Assembly: GCA_017614055.1 (NCBI GenBank) | Contig: JAGACP010000013.1 | Location: forward strand, 1-15,467 | DNA from: Erysipelotrichaceae bacterium | GTDB lineage: Bacteria > Bacillota_I > Bacilli_A > Erysipelotrichales > Erysipelotrichaceae | DNA length: 15,467 bases | Direction of reading: 5' to 3' | In this document: in pieces, positions 6,349-12,804 of the stretch | How positions within the stretch are numbered: position 1 is the first letter of the stretch | How the letters are laid out: each line of letters opens with the position of its first letter | The notes under the pieces: generated by a model | Seen by the model: the letters and a program-made list of their open reading frames with translations, nothing else | Told to the model about the DNA's origin: nothing | The model's database searches: none | Made by a program: the position numbers and the translations under genes

Positions 6349-7353
6349 TTAGAACAGTTTCTGATCGTAGTTGATATTCAGATGCTGGTAGGCTTTCTCG
6401 GTCACTACGCGGCCTCTGGAGGTCCTGTTGATGAATCCTATCTGCAGCAGATAAGGCTCGTATACATCCTCCAGGGTGACGGTCTCTTCGCCGATGGCGC
6501 TGGCGATGGCTTCAACTCCTACCGGACCGCCCTTGAATCTTTCGATGATGCCCATCAGATACCTGATGTCCACATCGTCAAGACCCAGGGAATCGACTTT
6601 CAGCTTCTCCAGAGATGTCTTGGCAAGCTCAAGGTCGATCTTTCCGTCGTTCCTGACCTGGGCGAAGTCCCTGACTCTCTTGAACAGCCTGTTGGCTATT
6701 CTCGGCGTTCCTCTTGAACGCTTGGCTATCTCATGCACGGCTTCCTCGTCGATCTCGCTGTTGAACACTCTCGAGGTCCTCTTGACGATCTGCGCCAGTT
6801 CGTCCTCGGTATAGTAATTCAGCTTGGAAGTGATGCCGAAACGGTCTCTGAGCGGAGCGGATATCGCACCTGCGCGGGTCGTCGCACCGACCAGCGTGAA
6901 AGGCGGCAGTTCAAGCCTGATGGACTTGGCTCCCTCGTCCTTTCCCACCACGATGTCGATATAGAAATCCTCCATCGCGGAATAAAGCACTTCCTCGACG
7001 ATCTTCGGCAGACGGTGTATCTCGTCTATGAAAAGGACGTCTCCCACCTGCAGCGAAGAAAGGATGGCGGCCAGATCGCCGGTCTTTTCGATGCTGGGAC
7101 CGGTAGTGGTCTTGATGCCCGTGCCCATCTCGTTGGCCAGGATGTAGGCCATGGTCGTCTTTCCCAGCCCCGGAGGACCGTACAGAAGCACGTGGTCAAG
7201 CGCTTCATCGCGCATCTTCGCGGCCTTGATGAATACCTCGAGGTTCTCCTTGAGATCGGTCTGACCCACATACTCCTTCAGCGTCTGCGGTCTCAACGAC
7301 GCTTCATCGTCTTCTATCTGTTTCTCAGCAGACAATACTTTTTCTTCTTCCAT
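6349..7353 (-). CDS. ruvB: Holliday junction branch migration ATPase RuvB
   Basis: A 334-residue AAA+ protein of normal length. Visible are [11 protein letters not shown] (21-31), Walker [10 protein letters not shown] (59-67), Walker [10 protein letters not shown] (107-115), sensor 1 region GATTRAG, the Arg-finger region PLRDRFGI and a C-terminal winged helix ending [16 protein letters not shown]. Hexamers of RuvB drive branch migration of Holliday junctions bound by RuvA during recombination repair, and hence also matter for integrating DNA after uptake. It starts 7 bp after ruvA ends, so the two are one operon. No ruvC is next to them, as expected in Firmicutes, where RecU resolves junctions. 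Confidence 0.97.
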   Translation of the reverse strand: MEEEKVLSAEKQIEDDEASLRPQTLKEYVGQTDLKENLEVFIKAAKMRDEALDHVLLYGPPGLGKTTMAYILANEMGTGIKTTTGPSIEKTGDLAAILSSLQVGDVLFIDEIHRLPKIVEEVLYSAMEDFYIDIVVGKDEGAKSIRLELPPFTLVGATTRAGAISAPLRDRFGITSKLNYYTEDELAQIVKRTSRVFNSEIDEEAVHEIAKRSRGTPRIANRLFKRVRDFAQVRNDGKIDLELAKTSLEKLKVDSLGLDDVDIRYLMGIIERFKGGPVGVEAIASAIGEETVTLEDVYEPYLLQIGFINRTSRGRVVTEKAYQHLNINYDQKLF

Positions 7354-7360
7354 AATTTTC

Positions 7361-7915
7361 CTACTTTACCAACATGCTCAGAGCTCTCTTGATGAGCTCG
7401 TCGGTCGAACCGTCGCGATCCCCGATCCGCTTCAGTACGTCCCTGATCTCCGCAGGACGGTAGCCGAACTGCTTCAGGGCATCGGAGACATCGGACAGCT
7501 TGTCGTCGGATATCTGATCGACTTCCACCAGCTTGCCCTTGAGATCCAGGATGATCTGCGAAGCCGTCTTCGCCCCGATCCCCGGCATGGCCTTGATGAA
7601 ATCGATATCCCCGGTCTCGATCGCCGTGATGATCGCCTCCACCGAAGCATGAGACAGTATGTTTGAAGCGATCTTGGGACCCAGACCCTTGACGGATATC
7701 AGCTTCACGAAAAGATCATACTCCTGAAGCGACAGGAAACCGAAAAGACTTATCTCGTCCTCTCTGACGTTCTGATAAGTATAGATGGTCATCTCCCTGC
7801 CGGTCTTCAGGCTCTCAGGATGATAGAAATTGATCCTGTATCCTACGCCGTTCACATCGATGAGGACATAGTCGAACCCGAAGGCATGGACCGTTCCTCT
7901 GACAAAACCAATCAT
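7361..7915 (-). CDS. ruvA: Holliday junction DNA-binding protein RuvA
   Basis: The N-terminal OB domain ([26 protein letters not shown]) is followed by helix-hairpin-helix motifs ([13 protein letters not shown] and [19 protein letters not shown]) and a C-terminal three-helix domain that contacts RuvB. RuvA tetramers bind four-way junctions and load RuvB. I chose ATG 7915 because family members begin with this motif. An in-frame ATG at 7930 would add five residues (MYNLG) and has a GGGAG site 4 nt upstream, whereas 7915 has none but lies 6 nt after a perfect TATAAT. The two choices imply different transcripts. Confidence 0.95.
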   Translation of the reverse strand: MIGFVRGTVHAFGFDYVLIDVNGVGYRINFYHPESLKTGREMTIYTYQNVREDEISLFGFLSLQEYDLFVKLISVKGLGPKIASNILSHASVEAIITAIETGDIDFIKAMPGIGAKTASQIILDLKGKLVEVDQISDDKLSDVSDALKQFGYRPAEIRDVLKRIGDRDGSTDELIKRALSMLVK

Positions 7916-7921
7916 ACCTAA

Positions 7922-7927
7922 ATTATA
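7922..7927 (-). promoter_or_regulatory. Candidate -10 box of ruvA overlapping the upstream start codon choice
   Basis: A perfect TATAAT on the minus strand lies 6 nt before ATG 7915 and inside the codons of the longer start. If it is used, the ruvAB mRNA begins at the ATG itself. No -35 match is seen at 16-18 nt spacing. Confidence 0.4.
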
Positions 7928-7954
7928 CAATAATACTCCCGGACTATGGCACGG

Positions 7955-7981
7955 AAATAAAAGGAAGCTTTACGCTCCCTT
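7955..7981 (-). terminator. Intrinsic terminator of obg
   Basis: The arms 7961-7968 and 7974-7981 form an 8-bp stem with one G-T pair and a 5-nt loop, followed on the minus strand by TTATTT. It lies 2 bp past the obg stop. Confidence 0.8.
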
Positions 7982-7983
7982 GA

Positions 7984-9252
7984 TCAGTCTACGAAATCGA
8001 AACTGTAGTCTTCGATGAATACCTGGTCGCCGTTCTGACAGCCCTTTTCTCTCAGAGCCTCGTCAAGTTTCATCTTCGACAGAGCTCTCGAGAAACGCAG
8101 AACCGCATCATCATCGCTGAAATCGGTATTGTGGAACAGTCTCTCGATCTTCTCTCCTTCGACTCTCCAGACGCCGTTTCCTTCGTTGTGAATGGTGAAA
8201 TCCTCAGGCTTCTCGTATTTGTATACGACCTTCTCCTCGGCTTTCTTCGGATCATACAGCGGGAACTGCGGAAGCTCCTTCAGCATGTCCTTGGCTCTGT
8301 ATAAAACAGGCATCAGTCCTTCGTTTATCAGCGTCATCGTCTCGAACACCTCGAGATCGGGATAATGTTCCCTGAACTTCTTCAGATTCTCTTCGGCATT
8401 CTCCATGTCCATCTTGTTGGCGACGACGATCTGCGGACGGTCTTCCAGATTGCCCGGATACTTCTTCAGCTCTTCGTTTATGACCTGGTAGTCCGTTATC
8501 GGATCCTCGTGGCCCATGTCCAGCACATGGATTATCAGACGGCATCTTTCGATATGCTTGAGGAACTCGTGTCCGAGCCCCTTTCCTTCCGACGCCCCTT
8601 CGATAAGACCCGGAAGATCGGCCAGGACGAACGACGAATCGTCGACCTTCACCATGCCGAGCTGCGGCTTCAGAGTAGTGAACGGATAATCCGCTATCTC
8701 CGGCTTGGCATTCGACACCACCGACAGGAAAGTCGATTTTCCCACCGAAGGAAGACCTACGAGTCCCACATCCGCCAGAAGCTTCAGTTCGACCAGGACA
8801 TTCCTTTCCTGCCCCGGTTCACCCAGCGTGCAGTAGTCGGGAGCCGAATTCCTTGCGGACTTGAAATGATAGTTGCCCTTGCCTCCCTTGCCTCCTTCGC
8901 AGATGACTTCCCTTGAATCGAGGGTATTGAGATCGGCCACGATCTCGTCGGTATCGAGATCCTTGACCACCGTTCCCAGCGGGACCTTCACGATCACGTC
9001 TTCGCTCGAGGCTCCGTACATGTTGTTGGTCTTGCCGTTCTCTCCGTCCTTGGCCCTTATCGCCTTGGCGAACCTCAGGTCCAGCAGAGTGGACTTGTTC
9101 GTATCTACTTCGAAGATTACCGAACCGCCCTTTCCTCCGTCTCCGCCCGAAGGACCTCCCAGAGGATTGTACTTCTCACGCTTAAAAGCGACGATGCCGT
9201 TTCCGCCGTTGCCCGCTTTAAGTTTGAGATCCGTCTTGTCGATGAACTGCAT
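7984..9252 (-). CDS. obg: Obg/CgtA GTPase, ribosome assembly factor
   Basis: A 422-residue Obg with all three domains: the Gly-rich Obg fold (1-158, with AGNGGNG and GGDGGKGG), the GTPase domain (G1 GLPSVGKS 166-173, TT 192-193, G3 DLPG 212-215, G4 NKMD 279-282) and a C-terminal OCT domain (about 350-422). It binds the large ribosomal subunit and links assembly to GTP and stress signals. The usual SA of the G5 loop is replaced by TM in FETMTLINEGL, which is unusual but need not abolish nucleotide binding. The start MQFIDKTDLKLKAGNGG fits the family, yet no Shine-Dalgarno is present and the ATG is 12 bp behind the rpmA terminator stem. The position after rplU-prp-rpmA is conserved in Firmicutes. 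Confidence 0.97.
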   Translation of the reverse strand: MQFIDKTDLKLKAGNGGNGIVAFKREKYNPLGGPSGGDGGKGGSVIFEVDTNKSTLLDLRFAKAIRAKDGENGKTNNMYGASSEDVIVKVPLGTVVKDLDTDEIVADLNTLDSREVICEGGKGGKGNYHFKSARNSAPDYCTLGEPGQERNVLVELKLLADVGLVGLPSVGKSTFLSVVSNAKPEIADYPFTTLKPQLGMVKVDDSSFVLADLPGLIEGASEGKGLGHEFLKHIERCRLIIHVLDMGHEDPITDYQVINEELKKYPGNLEDRPQIVVANKMDMENAEENLKKFREHYPDLEVFETMTLINEGLMPVLYRAKDMLKELPQFPLYDPKKAEEKVVYKYEKPEDFTIHNEGNGVWRVEGEKIERLFHNTDFSDDDAVLRFSRALSKMKLDEALREKGCQNGDQVFIEDYSFDFVD

Positions 9253-9257
9253 GATGG

Positions 9258-9280
9258 AATAAAAAAGCCCCGAGGGGCTT
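9258..9280 (-). terminator. Intrinsic terminator of the rplU-prp-rpmA operon
   Basis: A GC-rich inverted repeat (9265-9271 with 9274-9280, in practice a 6-bp stem with a CTCG tetraloop) is followed on the minus strand by a run of T. It starts 8 bp past the rpmA stop and directly precedes obg. Confidence 0.9.
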
Positions 9281-9288
9281 CAAGATCG

Positions 9289-9573
9289 TTAAGCTACAGG
9301 ATAGACAGATACCTTTTTCCTGTTCTTGCCGAGATGTTCATACTTGACGACACCGTCGACCAGACAGAACAAAGTATCATCTCCACCCCTCTTCACATTA
9401 GTGCCGGGATGGACCTTCGTGCCTCTCTGACGATAGATGATTGAGCCGGCAGTCGCAAACTGACCGTCAGCCAGTTTCGCTCCCAGACGTTTTGACGCAG
9501 AATCACGGCCGTTCTTTGTCGAACCTACACCCTTTTTAGAAGCGAAGAACTGAATATCCAATACATATCTCAT
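9289..9573 (-). CDS. rpmA: 50S ribosomal protein L27 precursor with cleavable N-terminal extension
   Basis: The protein begins [11 protein letters not shown] followed by [20 protein letters not shown], the core of L27. In Firmicutes such an extension is removed by the Prp protease at the FFA/S-type site so that the mature N-terminus can reach the peptidyl transferase centre; the motif QFFA-SKKG fits. The 94-residue length is normal. A GGAAG site lies upstream of the ATG, 5 bp after prp. It is the last gene of rplU-prp-rpmA. Confidence 0.96.
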   Translation of the reverse strand: MRYVLDIQFFASKKGVGSTKNGRDSASKRLGAKLADGQFATAGSIIYRQRGTKVHPGTNVKRGGDDTLFCLVDGVVKYEHLGKNRKKVSVYPVA

Positions 9574-9578
9574 ATGTT

Positions 9579-9884
9579 TTACTTCCTTTCCACTTTGATG
9601 AAATCCCCATAGGATTCCTCAATAGTCTTTAACTGCATCACCACCAGCCTGAAGTAATCCTGTACTTTCTCAAGATCGCTCCTGCTGGAGATGACTATCT
9701 CGTTTTTCAACTGTTTTATTTCGATGTCTTCATCAAGCTCGTCCAGAGCATTCATGAATCCGAACATTATCGAACTTACGGATGCGCATATCAGATCCCT
9801 GCCGTATTCTCCGAATTCCGCATGGCCTCTGACCTTGATATATACATATCTGTCATCCTTCAGTTCATAGGTCGCTCTGATCAT
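9579..9884 (-). CDS. prp: Prp, cysteine protease that processes L27
   Basis: A 101-residue YsxB/Prp-family protein. Its signature is [18 protein letters not shown], in which His21 and Cys33 (counting from ATG 9884) are the expected catalytic pair. Prp removes the N-terminal extension of L27, encoded next door. I chose ATG 9884, whose A overlaps the last base of the rplU stop (TGATG), giving tight coupling. An in-frame TTG at 9887 would add one residue. Confidence 0.93.
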   Translation of the reverse strand: MIRATYELKDDRYVYIKVRGHAEFGEYGRDLICASVSSIMFGFMNALDELDEDIEIKQLKNEIVISSRSDLEKVQDYFRLVVMQLKTIEESYGDFIKVERK

Positions 9885-10192
9885 CAACCTATCTTTTCAA
9901 CAGTCAACTTAGTGTATGGCTGACGATGGCCCTGCTTGCGTCTTGAAGAGCCCTTCTTAGGCTTGTACTTGAAGATGATGATCTTCTTTGCCTTGCCCTG
10001 TTTCTCAACCTTACAAGTGACCTTGGCACCCTCTACATAAGGATCACCCAAAGTCAGTCCGCCGTTTTCCAGTGCTACAACCTTGTCGAAAGTATACTTC
10101 TTGCCTTCCTCGACATCCAGTTTTTCAACGAAGATGGTCTGGCCTTCTTCGACCTTGAGCTGCTTGCCACCGGTCTCGATAATAGCGTACAT
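9884..10192 (-). CDS. rplU: 50S ribosomal protein L21
   Basis: A 102-residue protein with the standard features of L21: [18 protein letters not shown] at the start, a DPYVEGAKV segment and the basic tail [24 protein letters not shown]. It is an early-binding large-subunit protein. A strong GGAGGTG lies just before the ATG. It heads the operon with prp and rpmA, behind a promoter and a structured leader. Confidence 0.97.
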   Translation of the reverse strand: MYAIIETGGKQLKVEEGQTIFVEKLDVEEGKKYTFDKVVALENGGLTLGDPYVEGAKVTCKVEKQGKAKKIIIFKYKPKKGSSRRKQGHRQPYTKLTVEKIG

Positions 10193-10294
10193 AGTGCACC
10201 TCCTTCTTTAGATTCAGACTCGCCATGAAGGTGATCGCAAGATACTTGAACCTTTTCTGAGCGGTTATAATCCCCTCTATGGAGGGACTACAAC
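10193..10294 (-). ncRNA. Candidate L21 leader in the 5' UTR of rplU
   Basis: Between the predicted transcription start (near 10294) and the rplU ATG there are about 100 nt with visible pairing on the minus strand: CCCTC-catag-AGGGG, and an AAGGT/ACCTT stem enclosing CAAG-TAT-CTTG. In low-GC Gram-positives a known structured leader (L21 leader) controls rplU-prp-rpmA, probably by autoregulation. I recognise it by position and pairing only; I cannot confirm a match to the published consensus. Confidence 0.5.
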
Positions 10295-10300
10295 GAAATT

Positions 10301-10329
10301 ATCATACCAAATATGATTTTCAATTTCAA
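10301..10329 (-). promoter_or_regulatory. Promoter of rplU-prp-rpmA
   Basis: On the minus strand TTGAAA (10324-10329) is 17 nt from TATGAT (10301-10306), both five of six matches, in an A+T-rich region divergent from trxB. Confidence 0.75.
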
Positions 10330-10364
10330 CAATATTAAAATAAAAGATATTTTAAAGGGATAAT

Positions 10365-10372
10365 GCTATAAT
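10365..10372 (+). promoter_or_regulatory. Extended -10 promoter of trxB
   Basis: TGCTATAAT (TGN plus a perfect TATAAT at 10367-10372) lies 16 nt before the ATG. No -35 is evident, which fits an extended -10 promoter. The 5' UTR would be only about 10 nt and consist mainly of the GAGGAA ribosome binding site. Confidence 0.65.
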
Positions 10373-10388
10373 CACCTTGAGGAACTAT

Positions 10389-11300
10389 ATGAACAAATAC
10401 GATGTCATCATAATCGGTGCAGGACCTGCAGGACTCTCGGCGGCGGTATACGCCAGAAGAGCCGGACTTGATGTCCTGGTCATCGAATCGGAAGTATACG
10501 GAGGGAAACTCTCCAAGACTTACGAAATAGAAAACTACCCCGGCATCAGGAAGATCCAGGGTCTTGAACTGGCCCAGCAGCTGACGGACCACGCCAAGGA
10601 TCTCGGAGCCGAACTGATCACGGGAGAAGTGAAAGAGATCGTCTGTTCCGATGATTCAAAAGCAGTCATCCTGAAAAACGGCAATGAATACGAAGCGCCA
10701 TATGTCATCGTAGCCACCGGGACGAAAGAAAGGATGCTGGATGTGCCTCATGCGGAAGAATATACGGGCAGAGGCATATCATACTGCGCGGTATGCGACG
10801 GTTTCTTCTACAGGAACAGGAAGGTCGCCGTCATCGGCGGAGGCAATTCCGCCCTTGAAGAATCGCTCTATCTGGCATCGCTTGCCGAGAAAGTGACGAT
10901 CATCATCAGAAGGGACGTTTTCAGGGCCGAGGCAGGACTGGTCGGCAGGATCAGAAACAACGACAGGATAGATGTGATCGTGAAACATCTTCCCGACAGT
11001 CTCAGGATTGAAGACGGAAAGATCACAGGTCTCGTCATCAAAGATACAGAATCAGGCGAACTCGAAACGATAGAATGCGACGGCATCTTCCCGTACATCG
11101 GAGCCGATCCGTGCACGGAGTTCCTGGACAGTTCCCTGCTGGATGAGAACGGATATATAATCGTCAATGAAGATATGTCAACCAATATCGACGGCATCTA
11201 TGCCGCCGGAGACTGTACGAGAAAAAGACTCAGACAGGTCGTCACCGCATGCAGCGACGGAGCGATCGCCGCTTCCAGCATAGCCGGCAGAATGAAATAA
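10389..11300 (+). CDS. trxB: Thioredoxin reductase (NADPH, FAD)
   Basis: A 303-residue protein with FAD-binding GAGPAGL (10-16), redox-active CAVC (Cys133, Cys136), the NADPH site GGGNSALEE (150-158) with RRDVFRA (174-180), and the C-terminal FAD motif YAAGDC followed by LRQVVTACSDGAIAA. It transfers electrons from NADPH to thioredoxin, which would in turn supply MsrA, encoded 1.3 kb away on the other strand. ATG 10389 is preferred over an in-frame TTG at 10377, because GAGGAA lies between them at suitable spacing. A regulator follows 13 bp downstream. Confidence 0.95.
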   Translation: MNKYDVIIIGAGPAGLSAAVYARRAGLDVLVIESEVYGGKLSKTYEIENYPGIRKIQGLELAQQLTDHAKDLGAELITGEVKEIVCSDDSKAVILKNGNEYEAPYVIVATGTKERMLDVPHAEEYTGRGISYCAVCDGFFYRNRKVAVIGGGNSALEESLYLASLAEKVTIIIRRDVFRAEAGLVGRIRNNDRIDVIVKHLPDSLRIEDGKITGLVIKDTESGELETIECDGIFPYIGADPCTEFLDSSLLDENGYIIVNEDMSTNIDGIYAAGDCTRKRLRQVVTACSDGAIAASSIAGRMK

Positions 11301-11313
11301 AAAGGTATCAGAC

Positions 11314-11682
11314 ATGAAAAAAGAGGAAACGATACAGAATTATCTTGAGGCCATCTACATCATCTCCCGCAAGAGAGAGAACGTCAGAGCCATCGACATC
11401 GTGAACTATCTGGATTTCTCCAGACCCACGGTTTCGATCGCTCTGAAGGAACTTGAAAAGGACGGCTATCTGATCTTCGACGACAAGTATGTCGTCCTGA
11501 CCGAGAAAGGCCGGGAAGTGGCATCGACGATGTACGAAAGACACGAATATATCGCAAAGATACTCATGAAACTCGGCGTCGACGAAAAGACCGCCTATGA
11601 AGACTCCTGTCTCATAGAGCACGACATCTCGAAAGAGACCTTCGATGCCATCAAGAAATCAACCGAACACATGTTCAAGTAA
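11314..11682 (+). CDS. DtxR/MntR-family metal-dependent transcriptional repressor
   Basis: A 122-residue protein with an N-terminal winged helix (IQNYLEAIYIISRKR, then DFSRPTVSIALKELEKDGYLI) and a helical dimerisation domain. Aligned by eye with Bacillus MntR, His77, Glu102 and His103 are kept. Asp8 becomes Asn9, and the position of Glu99 is Cys99, giving CLIEH, which resembles the CxxEH primary site of DtxR. It therefore senses Mn or Fe, and iron seems at least as likely. There is no SH3-like third domain. It sits 13 bp after trxB with an AAGGT site and shares its terminator, so metal or redox control of trxB is possible but unproven. Confidence 0.85.
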   Translation: MKKEETIQNYLEAIYIISRKRENVRAIDIVNYLDFSRPTVSIALKELEKDGYLIFDDKYVVLTEKGREVASTMYERHEYIAKILMKLGVDEKTAYEDSCLIEHDISKETFDAIKKSTEHMFK

Positions 11683-11706
11683 AAAGGAGATCCGAAGATC
11701 TCCTTT
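11683..11706. terminator. Bidirectional terminator between the regulator gene and efp
   Basis: A perfect 10-bp stem (11683-11692 with 11697-11706) with a CGAA loop lies between convergent genes. AAA and TTT at the stem ends give short T tracts in both directions. Confidence 0.85.
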
Positions 11707-11713
11707 ATTATGC

Positions 11714-12271
11714 CTATGCCCTTCCGGCGTATTTTCCGTCGATAGTTGATACGGTTATCTTCTCTCCCTGTTCGATGAACAGCGGAACTTTTACCAGCAG
11801 TCCCGTCTCCGTTATCGCGTTCTTCAGAGCGCTGGTCGCGGTATTGCCCTTGACGGCCTGTTCGCATTCGGTAAGCTCAAGATCCACCTTGTCAGGCAGC
11901 ACTATGCCCAGGACCTCGCCCTCATAGAACGTGATATTGACATCGAGGTTCGGGACCAGGAAGTTCATCTCCCATTCCAGCCTGTCCTTCGGTATCTCGA
12001 TCTGTTCATAGGTCTCCGAATCCATGAATACCGCGGTATCTCCCGAATCATAAAGATACTGCATCGGTCTCTTGTCGATGTGGGCCTCTCCCACCTGATC
12101 GGAACCGATGAAAGACAGTTCCTTTACTACGCCCGTCCTTGGCTCCTTGACCTTTATCTTCACCTTCATCTTGGCCATCGCAGTCTTGTTCAGCTGGATG
12201 TCGATGCACTGATACAGTTCATTCTCCCAGGTGAAACATGTGCCCGGTTTTACTTCTGTGCAGTTAAGCAT
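11714..12271 (-). CDS. efp: Elongation factor P with a non-canonical tip loop
   Basis: A 185-residue protein of normal EF-P length. The three beta-barrel domains are recognisable from KPGTCFTW, MQYLYDSGDTAVFMDSETYEQ and the C-terminal TETGLLVKVPLFIEQGEKI...GKYAGRA. EF-P binds between the P and E sites and relieves stalling at polyproline. In Bacillus EF-P the tip of domain I reads VKPGKG with modified Lys32. Here the aligned tip is NKTAMA, with Met32 in place of that Lys; Lys29 and Lys34 flank it. This suggests an unmodified or differently modified EF-P. GGAGGT precedes the ATG; the gene starts 15 bp after msrA ends. Confidence 0.93.
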   Translation of the reverse strand: MLNCTEVKPGTCFTWENELYQCIDIQLNKTAMAKMKVKIKVKEPRTGVVKELSFIGSDQVGEAHIDKRPMQYLYDSGDTAVFMDSETYEQIEIPKDRLEWEMNFLVPNLDVNITFYEGEVLGIVLPDKVDLELTECEQAVKGNTATSALKNAITETGLLVKVPLFIEQGEKITVSTIDGKYAGRA

Positions 12272-12286
12272 ATATATTTACCTCCG

Positions 12287-12790
12287 TTATTTTCCATGAT
12301 TCCTTGCGATCTCGAACATCTTCGGATCGACATGACAATACCCTTCAGGATTCTTGTACAGATAATCCTGATGATAGTCCTCAGCGACCGTGAAGTTCTC
12401 CAGTTTCAGCAGTTCCGTGACTATCGGCGCTTCGTATTTCTCGGACAGTTTCCTCAACGATCTCTCGATGACTTCCCTGTCCTCATCATCTACATAGTAT
12501 ACTCCCGTCCTGTACTGGTGTCCCTCGTCGTGGCCCTGTCTGTCCAGTATGGTGGGGTCGATTATCAGATAGAACATGTCCAGAATCTCATCGAGATCTA
12601 TCAGTTCTTCGTCATATGTGACTTCCACCGTCTCGGAAGCGCTTGATCTGTGGGCCTTGAGATCCTCGTATGAAGGACTCTCGATGTCGCTGTTGGCGTA
12701 GCCCACCGTCGTATCCGTTATCCCCTTTATCAGGGAAAGATAATGTTCGACTCCCCAGAAACAGCCTCCGGCCAGATATATCTTTTTCAT
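12287..12790 (-). CDS. msrA: Peptide methionine sulfoxide reductase MsrA
   Basis: A 167-residue MsrA. It contains the catalytic motif GGCFWGVE (Cys10), Tyr41 and Glu53 in the expected catalytic spacing, DPTILDRQGHDEGHQYRTGVYY, and a possible resolving Cys152 in EGYCHV. It reduces the S epimer of methionine sulfoxide using thioredoxin. The usual VCxGxTGHAE segment is replaced by DLKAHRSSASE; the Glu is kept, so activity is expected. A good GGAGG site is present. The gene lies between a protein of unknown function and efp, with 14-15 bp gaps. No msrB is present nearby. Confidence 0.95.
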   Translation of the reverse strand: MKKIYLAGGCFWGVEHYLSLIKGITDTTVGYANSDIESPSYEDLKAHRSSASETVEVTYDEELIDLDEILDMFYLIIDPTILDRQGHDEGHQYRTGVYYVDDEDREVIERSLRKLSEKYEAPIVTELLKLENFTVAEDYHQDYLYKNPEGYCHVDPKMFEIARNHGK

Positions 12791-12804
12791 ATCTTACGCC
12801 TCCG

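Noticed and set aside
6733..7392. 219-codon plus-strand frame opposite ruvB
   Set aside because: It is a shadow of ruvB: its composition follows the reverse complement of the RuvB codons and it shows no domain.
10239..10286. Transcription attenuator upstream of rplU
   Set aside because: The CCCTC/AGGGG hairpin is followed by ATTATAACC rather than a T run, so it is unlikely to be a terminator.
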